Assembly (NCBI RefSeq): GCF_007655135.1
Contig: NC_045133.1
Coordinates: 434,001-498,000, forward strand
Source of the DNA: Punica granatum
Lineage: Eukaryota > Streptophyta > Magnoliopsida > Myrtales > Lythraceae
Length of the DNA stretch: 64,000 nucleotides
Direction of reading: 5' to 3'
Of this stretch, positions 22,521 through 37,800 are shown in pieces; the stretch's first letter is position 1; every line of letters begins with the position of its first letter. Under the pieces are notes generated by a model. That model ran no database searches, had not been told where the DNA came from, and worked only from the letters and a program-made list of their open reading frames with translations. The translations under genes and the position numbers were made by a program.

Positions 22521-23246
22521 CATATATAATTTTTAACTGGTTTAATTTTTAACGTATAAGGCCAGTTCTTTACTAATTCGGTCCAGCCCAATCAATGGAA
22601 ACATCTTGCCTCAGATCTGAATCTTACTCCTCTCCCTCTCATCATTTACTTCACAATTCAAACCTTAGATCGTTTCCTCTCTTCGTCTCCTGCCTTAGCT
22701 GCGCCTCACTCACGATCACGAAGGGGACAGTCCATGAAGATTCTTTTCATTTCTCCACTCCCTATCCGGTTATGAACTAAGAACAAAGGGCTCTTTCCGA
22801 TTTTCTTTCACCTTTGTTGCATCTGACACGCCTAAGTTGAACAAAAGCTCGTTTCATGCTTGATTTTTCGATTTTCCCAACAAAGCAGACGTCTTCGGAC
22901 GATTATTTCCTTAGTCCAATAATCAACCATGTCTGTTGGAGCACTACCACAGGTTCTACTGCAAAGGTCCCAAGTTATATATTTGTGGCGTGCTGAATTT
23001 GTTGTTTTACAATTTTAAGCTTATGTTGTTTTCTCGGGTAACCCAAGAACTGACCCTTGAAAACCTGCACCTATAAGGATCGGTTATTTTGTTCATTTTG
23101 ATTTCAATTCTCGGGGATGGATCTTGAAATTCTTGAACCGACGAAAGCGGTGCCCCTAAATTTTACACAAAAACTGACCCAATCCGAACCGTAGTGCCCC
23201 AAAATTTTAACTCAAAACCAACCCAACCCAGACCGTGATCACCCCT
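22521..23246. other. Intergenic spacer
   Basis: No gene recognised. Around 23040-23240 and again around 17950-18110 there are strings rich in AACCGACCC- and CCGAACCG-type words, probably fragments of the same degenerate repeat family. Confidence 0.4.
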
Positions 23247-23518
23247 AATTGATGCTTAAGCAGCACATACATACTTGTCAAACGACTAAACAAGACTTCT
23301 CGATAGAATTATTCCTATTACCAGCAATACCATATCAAAAACATTAACAATGTAAATTCCTTCGTACTCCTGAGTGAATATAACTACGGTTGGAAAAAGT
23401 CTTGAAACATTAATGGTCGACCACATGACTTCTTACAGTCGATTTCACGTATGTAGAGGAAATAAAAAATGGTAATGATCATCTTAGAGTGATCTCATGG
23501 GTGTAATTCATAGACCAG
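23247..23518. repeat. Copied fragment of the S21 locus next to TEL2
   Basis: Homologous along its length, in the same orientation, to 9775-10010 (intron of the S21 locus). The match ends ATAGACCAG here and ATCGACCAG there. Just beyond it, CAGCTTCTCGGATTCTATGC (23523-23542) resembles S21 exon sequence CAGCTTCTCGGGTTTTACGC at ~10066, suggesting that the copied block once included part of the S21 exon. It lies ~220 bp past the TEL2 stop codon. Confidence 0.75.
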
Positions 23519-23738
23519 GTACAGCTTCTCGGATTCTATGCGAGAGGTGAAGACCTCACTGTGCGACTGGTCACCAAGTAGGTAAAAAGGAACAGGGGAA
23601 AATAGAGCTTTGGCTGTACATTTATCTTCACTTGACAACTGAATAGAGCTAGTTAAGCAATGACAAGCTGCTAAATTCTCCCGATCAGTACCCACATATT
23701 CCATGAAAGATAGTATTCCATTGACGAGCCCGCCCAGC

Positions 23739-26700
23739 TCAGTAATTCACATCCAGTCTTGGGATTTTAATGATTCCTTTGGAAAGATCAGAGGGGAGAC
23801 CAACAGATTTTGAAACAACTGTGTTGTCTGCGGACTCCAATGCTCGGGAAGCTTGAAGGGCCATCTCTGCATGGAGTTGGAGACAAGCCATGGCCATCTG
23901 CAGTAAAATTATGTCATTTGGTTGCAGAACCAAAGCCGAGAATGTTGAAGAAGATAAAGAATCAGATAGTCTCTGGTCTTATAATTTTCCAAAATCAAAG
24001 CTTACCGTGTAGCATTCTCTGTCGGAGTCGGACTCGACAACATGGAGGGCCCATTTCCTGACCCACTCAAGCCCGTCAGAGATTTCAGCTTGACCTTCAA
24101 CTAAGGTAGATGCTACATAGGATGGAGGAAGTGCGATCAGTACAGATGAAGCTGCGAAAAGGACGGCTTTTCTCACATACGCTTCAGGGTGTCGGCAAAC
24201 CGCCCTGCATATAAAACACAAAAGAAAAAAGGGGAAAAAAAAAACTTGCTTAAATATCAGACGAAATCAAGCAACACATGTTGTATTTCCCGCCAGTCAC
24301 ATTAGAATTAGATCAAAGTCCTCTTTGTGGGTCTACATAATGTGCAAGATCATTGGTTAGGAGCATATGCTCTCAAAGCATGCAGAAATCTCTCAACAAG
24401 TCGAAACGTATCACTCAGTGTTCCTTACCTCGATCTCAACATATCTAAGAGCGCAGGAGCCAGTACAGTTGCTTCTGGGTGCAACGCAGTGCATTTCATG
24501 CAAACTCCAAGCATATGAATGAGCTTGCCGAGGACAATAAAATCCCTTCCAAGCAAGTCAATTCCCTGCGTCTTCTTATCGAATCCTTGCATCGCAGGGA
24601 GCATAAAAGCCGCAGCGTATATAGGAAATTTATTCTGAGATATTTCCATCAGGTTTCCCTGCACATTCCCTGATCTAGTGCTCCACCTCCGCGTCTTCCC
24701 TCGCTTAATCTGACTTGCTTTTGGGGGGAGTTCCCTCTCGTAATGAGTTGCCCAATTCGGGAGATTTTCAGTCCCATGATTTAACAAGTTCAGTGGAACT
24801 CCAGTCCCTGCAACTTCCTTCCACAAGCCAGCACCAGGTGGCCCCACACTACTGGGCAAGTTCCAAGGTTGACTCTCTGAAGTCACAGATATGAGAGGAT
24901 TCTGCCTATATTTTGGTTTCATAATCTTGGTCTCAGCGAGTTCCTCAGCTGCAGCAGTCATGATATCGAGTATCATTATCCTTTGGCTAATATCTACATT
25001 TGGTGAGTACAGTAACTTGTGGGCTGTCTCAAGGGACTCTGATGGACATGTGACGAGCAAAGCCACCAAAGCCTTCTGTCTAGTCTCTTCTGCTGAATCT
25101 TCCTCTCCTTCTACAGCAACGTCAGAACAGCGAACTTGTATTAAGGTCCTCACAAGATCTCCAGCCATGTATTTAAGCTCATCAGGTGATGCTCGCACAA
25201 GTTTCTCTGCAACTTCAAGAGCTCGCTCCACCTAACCGGAAAAAGATAATTAAAATCTCATTCTTTTCTTTTAAACCTACAAATAGCCTAGAAATGCCTA
25301 AGAAGTGCTAGGCGAGAGATATGACCAGCATATTTAGATTACTATGCTTACCCCATCAGCATCATCAGTTTTCCTTAATGCTCCAACTACATCGACCAAG
25401 TGCGATATTTTTCTTTTCAAATCTGTGTCATCATCTGACAAGTCGTACGGCTGTAAGGAAGAGTCAGTGGATGCATCGGAGCTCTCACTTGCATTATCAC
25501 TAGCGTTATCATCAGAGCTTGTTTCATATCCTAGTGTAGCTGGATCAATGATCTCATCTGGGTTAATTATCTTAGGTCCCAGCAATATCTTGCTTTTGTC
25601 TTTTGGTTTCTTGTCCGTCCCAATGCTGGCTCCATCACCAGCGATCTTTGCTGGCATTAGAGAAGTTGTCTTTGCATCATTAATTGCCCTACCTGTGGAA
25701 TGGGAGGCAGGCATCTTCCCCTTCATAGAGTCCGTAAACCCAAACTCCCAGTCAATAGTCTCTCCTTTGAGGCTATCATCAAGGTATAGGGGATTTTTTG
25801 GATCAATAACTTTTGAAAATGCCAAAGCAATACTGCTAGCCATTTTTCTGACTATATCAGTTGGACTCTCCAATCTACCTGCAAGCAAATTAGGAGACTG
25901 CATAAGATGAAGCAGAGATAGCATTGAAAGCTAAAGCAGTAGCTAGAGAATGAGAATATACAGCCAACTCCTTGAAGAATAGAGGGCATCACTTGTTTCG
26001 ATCCGTCTAATTCCTCTCTAGACATCTTCTCCAGTAAAAGCCCTACAGCTGCTGTAACATCTGATCGACAAATTAAGGGATGACCTATTCTAATGGAAGA
26101 AAATATAATGCACCCCCTGACCAAAAGAATAAAATTGTAAAGTATAAGACTACGATGCTTCATGCAACTGGATGCAATGACAAAAAAAGGATACAAGCTT
26201 GCTGTTCCAATGGAGCTGACTGCACAAACTCCTGCTTAGACCATACCATTACCAGCGGTTGCATCGTGTCTAAGAGACACTGCCCCTCATGACATCCTCC
26301 AGTGTGAGAATCCTCATCTGGAGGGCACTCAAAAATGGCAAACTGAAAAATCCATCGCAGGCAACAGACAGGAAATATTTTCCAGAGCAGAAATTTGTCT
26401 ACAAATAATGCCCTGCAAATGACCACCCACATAAAAGGAAATCTGCAGTCAATAAAAGCAAAGATTCAAGAAACCAAACATGTCTCCTCCATCAACTGTC
26501 ATAATAAATTAGAAACTCAAACTTTTTATATTGAAACATAAGCATAATAATTTAATTCAATCAAGTATAGAACCAATTTTCTACAAAGGAGAATATATAC
26601 TTTTCTTGCTCACCTGACTGATATTTGATTTTTAATCAACTTATGGAACAATATCCATATAATCCAGTATGCCTCTACATCGTTCACACATCCAGTCGCT

Positions 26701-29165
26701 AGATGACGCAAAAGCTGTTCCAACATTTTTTCAACAGCATATGGGTCTCTCATAGTCTCCATCATCTTCAACCAAAACTGAGATCCAGGGTGTAATTTAA
26801 CTACATCTGGTACAAGTGGAGAGCTACTCGATGATATCAAGCTTCTAATGTGATGAAGTATCCGGGCAATTACTTCACTCATCAGGACATCTGCAATATT
26901 GAAACCATCAGTATAATGTGATCCAGAAGTTGATGAGATATGCACAAGGAACCACCTAAAGATAATTGCAATAGCTATTCATCACGAATAGTATGGTGTG
27001 ATCATTTTGGATTGAATCTAAGATGATCCAAAGTATCCAAAAATTGTATAGAAGCTTAGCACTGTTTGGTAAATGCGGTACATTTAGTTAGGCAGGAACA
27101 TGTTTGCTAAGACAAACAAGCAACCATTGGGTAACTATCTATTCAAATTATGCTGAAGAATCTTAAATATGGAAAGGGCAGATCACCATCAGAATTCTCA
27201 ATCTTCACAGAAACGAACCTACATATCCACGGCGACATATGCGAACAAATATCTCTCCAACAAAATGCGAGCTAGAGTCCATATCGGCTCGGTTGAACAT
27301 TTTTCCTACACCACATGCAACAATATCTCTTCCTTCAGCTTCCAATAGAAGCTGACTGATGATCTGCTTGAAGAACTTGCTGTCACACTCTACTAAGGAT
27401 AAACAATGTATTGAAGTAGGCAAAGCAAAAAAGGATCACACTTCACCGCCCTTGGAATTCAATATCTGATAATATTCTGGCCAAAAATGAAAAAAAAACA
27501 TATGTCGAATAATATAAGTAGCCATATGAGAAGACGCTCTTAAAATCAACAAAGGATACTGTGCCGATAAAGCAGATGAAGCTTTGGGCTGTGCTTTGTC
27601 GGGGATAGATGCCACCAGCTGTGCTACGCTGGATATGACTGAGTTCAGTTGTTCCTTAGGAACACTTTCCCACTGGGAATCATCAAACTCTTTAGCCATG
27701 CGAAGCACTCCATCATTTTCAAGCAACAAAATAGCGAGTAACCTGAGACAGATATGAACATTTGAGCAGGTGGCCGTGCATACTGAATTATGAACCTTCC
27801 ATAGATAAACATACCTATTACTAGATAGACAAAGGAGATACAGTATTCCTTTCCTCCTACATAAAATACAATATTACTCCTTGCACTTCCTTTCGGAAAT
27901 ATTACTCTTTGATACTCCACTTAGGTGATGTGGCAGTATATAACGAAATATCAGATGTAAGAAAAGTGGGCCTCATACAATGAACCAAATATTAGTTTAT
28001 AGCAAATTTGCCCTGATTATTATTGTCACCACGTCACCTAAAAAGTTGATTACGGTTTATCTAAGAAACAGGTATGCCAGTATGTGCACATCTAAAGTCA
28101 AAAGAACCTGCATTAGCCGTGGAAACCCCTACCTATTCTTGTATGATGCAATACTAATTATGCATTTAGTCACCAATAATTTTTAGAGATGCCTAGTTTC
28201 CCAAACCCAATGAATACATTACATAAGATGATAATAAAGAAAAAGGAAAATCTCCTCTAAAATGCTCAAATTCCATTCCGGGTTAAGAACAAAAGAACTT
28301 CTAACAACGATAGGTAGAAATAAGTAACTGACAAACCTCTCAATATTCGAAAGGACAGCATTAACATCAGGACTTGCAGCATTCTTCTGGCTTAGGCTGG
28401 GAATTAAAGTCTGAACAACCTCGGTAGCAAGTCCATTAGTAAAGAAAACATCATACACGTGCCTCTGCGCCGTGAAGGGAAAACAAGCCAACCAATTGCA
28501 TGCAACATCTGCAGAAACAGCAGAATTTATGTGATGAGAAATGAGCCAAGACAACATCTTAACTAAACTGAGTGATGCAACAAATGAAATATGATTCAGC
28601 TCATAGTGGAATTATAGCTCAGCTCATCGGAAGGCTTAGTAATAAACAAAGGAAAGAAAGTGGTGAGGCAAAAGTTACCAAATAGCAGGACTCTAGCTAG
28701 CACAGGGAATGCAGCCCCACGGTAGAAGACCTGCCACCAGTGGTCCCTCTTCTCTGCAGAAGGGACCTCTGCTCTTAGAATCTGCGAAACGCCACGAAAA
28801 CAACCATGAAGCTTATCTCGATGTAGAGACCTTCCATCCTATCTTATGATTCCACCTCAAAGACACGGACGCACCTGATCCCTGTAGCATTGATCGACGG
28901 CACCTGCAGAATCAAAGGAGCCAGCATGATTGTACCGCTACACACACCACAAGACGAAGGCGAAGACGAAACGGGCCTCCTACGGAGCTACCAGATACAA
29001 ACCTGATAGAAGAGAGGAGTCGACGGGGAAGAGGAGGACAGTGATGGAGTGGAGAGCGCAGATGACTTGGTCCACGTGCTTGGCCCCGCTTATTGCTGAG
29101 ATCACCTCCTCCACCTTCTCGAGTACTTCAGCTCCCGTCTCCTTCCTCCTCTCTGGAGCTGCCAT
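23739..29165 (-). CDS. TEL2: Telomere length regulation protein TEL2 homolog (TELO2), complete, 13 exons
   Basis: TEL2 is the core of the TTT (Tel2-Tti1-Tti2) co-chaperone that works with HSP90 and R2TP to mature PIKK kinases such as ATM, ATR and TOR. Exons on the minus strand: 29165-29003, 28903-28875, 28781-28679, 28508-28337, 27742-27560, 27379-27219, 26890-26614, 26412-26195, 26060-25962, 25878-25352, 25231-24429, 24204-24006, 23897-23739. The sum is 3093 nt, or 1030 residues, with all junctions in frame and GT-AG. The protein is alpha-solenoid in character. Exon 10 has the conserved RLESPTDIVRKMASSIALAF and KVIDPKNPLYLDD followed by an acidic serine-rich linker. Exon 11 starts the conserved C-terminal TEL2 domain (VERALEVAEKLVRASPDELK). 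Exon 2 is only 29 nt. An in-frame ATG at 29288 could extend the N-terminus by 41 residues; 29165 (MAAPERRKETG) is preferred. Confidence 0.93.
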
Positions 29166-29568
29166 GGGGGAGCAAATGGAATGGCAATCGCTCTTTCTCG
29201 CCGGTGTCGGACTACCCTCTCCGTCGAAGTTCTGTGCACTCTCCCGGGTAGCAGCGTTTCTGGAGAATCTGCAAAACGACACCGTCAAAAGAACTTTGGA
29301 TTAATTTGGATTCGGTCCCTATAATTCATACATTATGCATTTTACCACCTATTCTTCTAGTCCAGATGAGTGGCAGTAGGGAGAAATAGAATCGGGCCAT
29401 AATAACTGTTTGGAGAATAATTCAAAATAATAACTGGAATGCGGGACTGAAATGAAATATAGAGAAAGAAAGGGCTTAAACCCGCGCAGCCCCTCCGTCT
29501 TTCTTCGCTTCACCTCCCTCCCTGCAGCTCTCTCCCTCACTCCTCCCCTCTTCTCTTCACGACCTCTC
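29166..29568. promoter_or_regulatory. Bidirectional promoter region of TEL2 and ELP3
   Basis: The start codons of TEL2 (minus, 29165) and ELP3 (plus, 29569) are 403 bp apart, so both 5' UTRs and core promoters must lie here. The ELP3-proximal ~110 bases are pyrimidine-rich (TCTTTCTTCGCTTCACCTCC). I see no clear TATA box on either strand. Confidence 0.6.
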
Positions 29569-32529
<2,961 letters not shown>

Positions 32530-34828
32530 TTCTAATCCAGTATAACAATTTTGTAAAATGTGTTACTTATAGCACTCTATAGTGTGTTTTGTAGCCTCTG
32601 GTCCACTTTGCATTTTTATTTCTCCTCAGCATAGTCATAAGTGGCATACGTCCTGGTTTTGCAGAGATCCGACAAGCTTTGATGTGTACTAGTCAGCTGC
32701 CCTTCCATACGGGCTGATCTTTTTGTTATAGCCTTACCCTAATTTGAAACGGTGGTTCTAATATAGTCCCATCTTTTCTACCTTTCAACGGAACAATCAC
32801 GGAAAACAGATGCTGTTGGAATAATCTTTATCGAGCTGAGGCTTAGAAATGCCACATTCGATGAGGGCTCAGTCGCATTTTAAATGCAATTCAAGATTCA
32901 ATGGCTCGTCTCTTCGAACTCCTACACTAGTCATGCTGCCGTCTAAGCAAGGATGCCTGACTATGATGCTGATTTTATTCACGATACTGTCGAACTCATA
33001 AACTGCATATCTACCTCAATATGTTGAAGTTTATTCAGTCTTATCAAACATATGGGGAAGCCCAAAGTTCGAGCTGGGGATAACAGAGCTTGGGATTTTT
33101 GGCAGAGTGCAAAGGAACAGGGACCTCAGCATCCACTTCTCGGGTGTCAGTTTCCTGGTCATCAGAGTCTTTTAACACCCTGAATTGCCTGATGAGGTTT
33201 GGGATAGGTGAGCTCGGCCATGGTATCGATGAAAGTCCATCGCAATGATCCCCTCATGGGGTGGCGAACTTGAGGTTGTAGTCGAGTCCAACAAGTCTCT
33301 CATTTCTGAAGAAATTGAGATCAGTGGCCCTACCAGCGAGGACTTCGGTGGAGCAAATGATGATCTGGATTCATCAGAATAGGGAGAAAGGTGGCCAGTG
33401 ATAGAGCTCGAAGACTCAATTCCTCGCCAGCTCCGTTTCTCCACTTCCAGGGTCGGCCTGCTCCCGGAGCTCTGGCGCTATCACTTTGTATCCATTAACG
33501 TACAGGGTCGGGAGGTAGAGAGCGGGATTCCTAGGGACTGAGCTTCGTGGAAAGAAGGCTGCTTACAGTTTGATTGGGAGATCTATATGGGAAATTGCGT
33601 GGTACCCAGACCAGAATTAACCGTATCCTAATCCCAGAGTCTGATCGTTGATCAAACAAGAAGAAATTTACGCAATCCAATACAATTTAATTTAATGGTC
33701 TTGATTAAGAGTTACGGTGCCTCAAACATACGCCTACTGTTATTGGCTGAAAATGAAATATTTTATTGCTATGTTTCATACCAAAATTTTCGAACGGCTA
33801 TTTTGATTCACTCGGGTAAATGGAACATGTAACACCCGATGAGCTAATCGAGGCTCATACGGAGATGCAACACCACCTCCAGAAAACTGAAAATGTATGG
33901 CTCCACGAACTTTGTTGCATACTCTCCTCCTTCTCCTTTTTGCTTTGGCATACCAATTCAAACCAGACATATCTTCGACTTTCGGAACATATTGCATCAC
34001 TAGCAACCTTAAAACTAATAGCAAGTGGAAGATAAAATAGGACTAAACTTTAGGAGATTGTTTTCTGACACATTCTAAGCCAATTCTTTGCAAGTTTACT
34101 TTGCAGAAGTCAACCCGCCATCGAACTCAACCACCTCTATCAAAGACCCCAATGAAATCTCAACAGAAATGCACCTTACTCCGGCAACAACAAGGGTCGC
34201 TGGATCGGCCAGAGTAGGGAGTAGGGCCAATCTCAGCTTTCCCCGTACTAAACAATGAATTCTGAAGCTCATGCAGTTCTTGAACTCATGAGATCAGCAT
34301 CAGCTACTACTATAAGTAATAGCAAGCAAGAATAGAACGTGACCTGTTCTTGCTTGTGCTGCTGTTGTAGTTGCCTGTTTTCTGGTGTTCTAAGAATTGT
34401 ATTGATTCTGTTCTTTGTATGTCTGTTTCCGACGTCTTTTCTCTTTGTGCTTTTCCATGTGCTTCTAATTGGGTGCCTTGCTTCGATTTATTTCTGCTTC
34501 AAATGTATCTTCTAAGACCCCATTTGTTAGGCAACACATCATAAATGTTCCACATGTGAAAGACAGAAAAAGATCTCTAGTATTTCCTCGTTCTCATCCT
34601 CATTTTTCTCCTTACTAACAGAATGCAAATCAATCAACACACTATATAAGATGTTTGCACTATAAACTTTAAATGGCAAATAAATATAGGTACAAGCAGC
34701 TGCTGTAATGTCTTGAAGACAATCAAAATTGGGAGGGAGAGTGAAAAGAACACAACAATAAGTTTCACAAAGTGCGGAAAAATTGTCTCCGTCCCATCCC
34801 ACCTCTAAATCATGTAATGGAGCTGACT
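32530..34828. other. Intergenic region between ELP3 and the kelch gene
   Basis: The first ~200 bases are probably the ELP3 3' UTR and the last ~100 the 3' end of the kelch transcript. Around 33050-33600 the base composition is richer in GC than the surroundings and has short open frames on both strands, described as a finding. No recognisable transposon or RNA gene was seen. Confidence 0.5.
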
Positions 34829-37800
34829 CTACTTTATTGTCAAATTCTTACCCTTCTTCTTACCCTTTGTCTTTGAACTGATTTCAATCCCTTGTTCCTC
34901 CTCGGCCTTTTGCTCAGCCTCTAAGACGGCCAGCTGGAGGACAAAGCAAACAATGAGCAAGTTATGAGGAGGATACAGATCCACCCAATATAAGGAAAGA
35001 TAAAGGAAATTACCTCATCGAGAACTGGTTTCAGTTCCCGGTAACGAACCAGAGCAAGATCAAATCCATCCTTGCGGAGCTCCTATGATGCCGGGAGAAT
35101 GATATAATGTTCAAGAACTTCAGAAATAACCATATCCAAACAATTATCCAATACAACAAACTTAAAAATGAAAAAAATTGTGCAAGCAAAGCTGAGGGAA
35201 GATACCTTGCCGGTATGTTGAGTGTGTTCATGGGCTGCCATTTGCCAGTACATATTAGTGCGTTTGTAGAAGTCTTTCAGTGACTCTCCAGGCTTTCAGA
35301 CAACAAAAAGAAAAGCAATCAGCTTAGTATAATTAACATTTGAACATGGAAAGACAACAAAAAGCTACCCCTTCTACGTAAAAATGTTAAACACTGTTCA
35401 TAAAGAGCAGACTCCAATTTTATCCCTCGCTGAGAGTTGGTACCATAGGAGTTCTTTGAGAATCAGAAAGGCCTAGGTTGGCTCTGATCTGTTCGATCCT
35501 TAGACGTTTCTCCTTCCGTCTGAGAGTCTTTCCCTCACCCTTTATCATAGCAACAGCATCTCCAATTTGAATTGAGGCAGCACCATTGCCCTGCAAACGA
35601 GTGGTGTGATCGTCACTTTCAGATGATGCTTCACAAAAGGGTTCAGTTAGCAAATTTGCATTTATGTGCAGAAAGGTTCCACAAGATATTAATTCTGTCT
35701 TCTACTTTTTCATTTCAGTAAGCAAATATATATTGAAGAATGGGTTATTAAGAAATAGAATGGTTACAATCAGATAAAAATCCGTCAATGGTTATCAAGA
35801 GATAAAAACATATTAATTCTCGAGGTACCTCATTGTCACAATCATCATCTTCAGCATCATCACTCTCATCATCACTGTTGCCTTCCTCTTCACTGTCATC
35901 TTCGCCATCATCATCCTCATCCTCGTCTTCATCATCAGAGGCTTCTATCCATTCTGGTTCAGATGCCTAGTTTAAGGAAGTAAAAACAAAATGATATCAG
36001 AAGCAAACATCATTCCGATAAATTGCAGTTAGGGAGAAATAATTACTCTGAAGGTTTTCCTAGAAGTAGTGACGTTAAAAATACCAGGGTATGTTAAGTG
36101 AGTCCATAAACTTCAGCATGAGACCATAAACTTTGGCATATCATTTCAAAATAGTATCAGCAAAAGACGAGTCCTCTTTTATGGGTATAAAGGGAAAGAC
36201 AAATCATTGGTTAGCCTCAAGCAGATGCATTCCATATACAAACAAAAAGAAACGCTAGCTCAATATTTGCAAGTCATGGATCACAAAGGATTCAAAATCA
36301 GTTTCTGTTCTTATGAGTTAATTTGACAAGGTCTAATCCTGAACCAACAGCTGTGATGTTTAGAAATATTGCCATCTACAGCAGGGTATGGAGTCAAATC
36401 TGAGTTTAAGCAGGAGCCAGTTTGTTTTAAACTTGACAATTCTTTCAACACTGTTAATAGTACAAGTAATAAAAAGTATTTAAGGGGGGAAAAAAAAAGA
36501 ATTCAAGGAAAAATAACAAACCGGTATGATGCACTTCCATTCATCAAGCTTGCTGAGATTGAGAGAATATAAGTCATCAAGAGTAATTTCTCTATCTTTC
36601 ACTTCCATCATTCCCCCATAAATATACAAGGTATCCTTCCCAACAACCATGCAGCAATTTATTCGTCCACAAGGCTTTACAATCTGAATAACTCACAAAA
36701 AAAAAGACAAATTATTATGTTTTCTTGGGAAAAACTTTACGCTCATGTTTAAATTCTCAACCAAAGAGAACAAACCTCTGGCCAAGAAGACTCTTGAACC
36801 ATTTTCTTGCCAATCAGTTGTGAGTTTCCAGAAGAATTGGCGGCATTTCCACGATCATTGACTGCCATATTTGTTTCCATTTGCTGAGATACCTCATCCA
36901 TATAACTTTCCATGTCAACTGCTTCATCAAGATTCTCTAAATTTTTATCTTTTTCATTTGCTGCAATTTGTGATTCAGATAGATTGATTGTGTCAATGAG
37001 GTCTTCCCGGTTGGAATTTTTCCCAGAACTCCTCTTCAACTGCAGATAACAGCACAAATGCATCAGTAACTTATCATGTTAACAAGGAGCCCATACAGAT
37101 TGCCACATCTGTGCTTTCTGAATAGCAGTACAGACTGTAAACCAACTAAAGAGATGTAAACCCCATAACCTGCATCTGCATACCTTATCTTTTGTAGACT
37201 TCTCCTTTCGTAACTCCAAAGGATACCTGAACATAAGCATTGATAACTTCATATTCCAAACTGATGTGGATTTTCAAGGGTCAATATGCTATTTCTCGAC
37301 CAGAAAAAGAGTTCTCGCAAAAAGATGTAAATTTTATGAATGTAAAAACTTCACAAAATATATCCCACAAACCTATCCACTTAAGGAAATTAAATGAAAC
37401 AAAAATTACCAGCGATGGTTGTCCAATTGGAAGCCATATAATTCATTCAAGAATAAGCTCATCATTACATCACCTGCGCAAATGGAAGAAAAAGAATCAA
37501 ATAGGAAGTTCATGAAAAAAATCTACCTACCTAACGGAAGAATCTTGCCAAAGCACAAGATATGCATCTGAGATAGCTGAGTTACTAGATATTTCCACTA
37601 CATATTTACAGCAACTTCACCACCCCCACCCCCCCACCCAACCCCCAAATCCACAGTTTGAAACATTCATTCCCTATTAAAAACCAATAGCAAACAATAT
37701 CGATAAAAATCATGTATCAGTATTCTATAATGTTACTGTTTCTGTTTAAGTGAAAGCCAAATGAAATCACGATGGCACATTCTCTTGAAGTTATTGAGAT

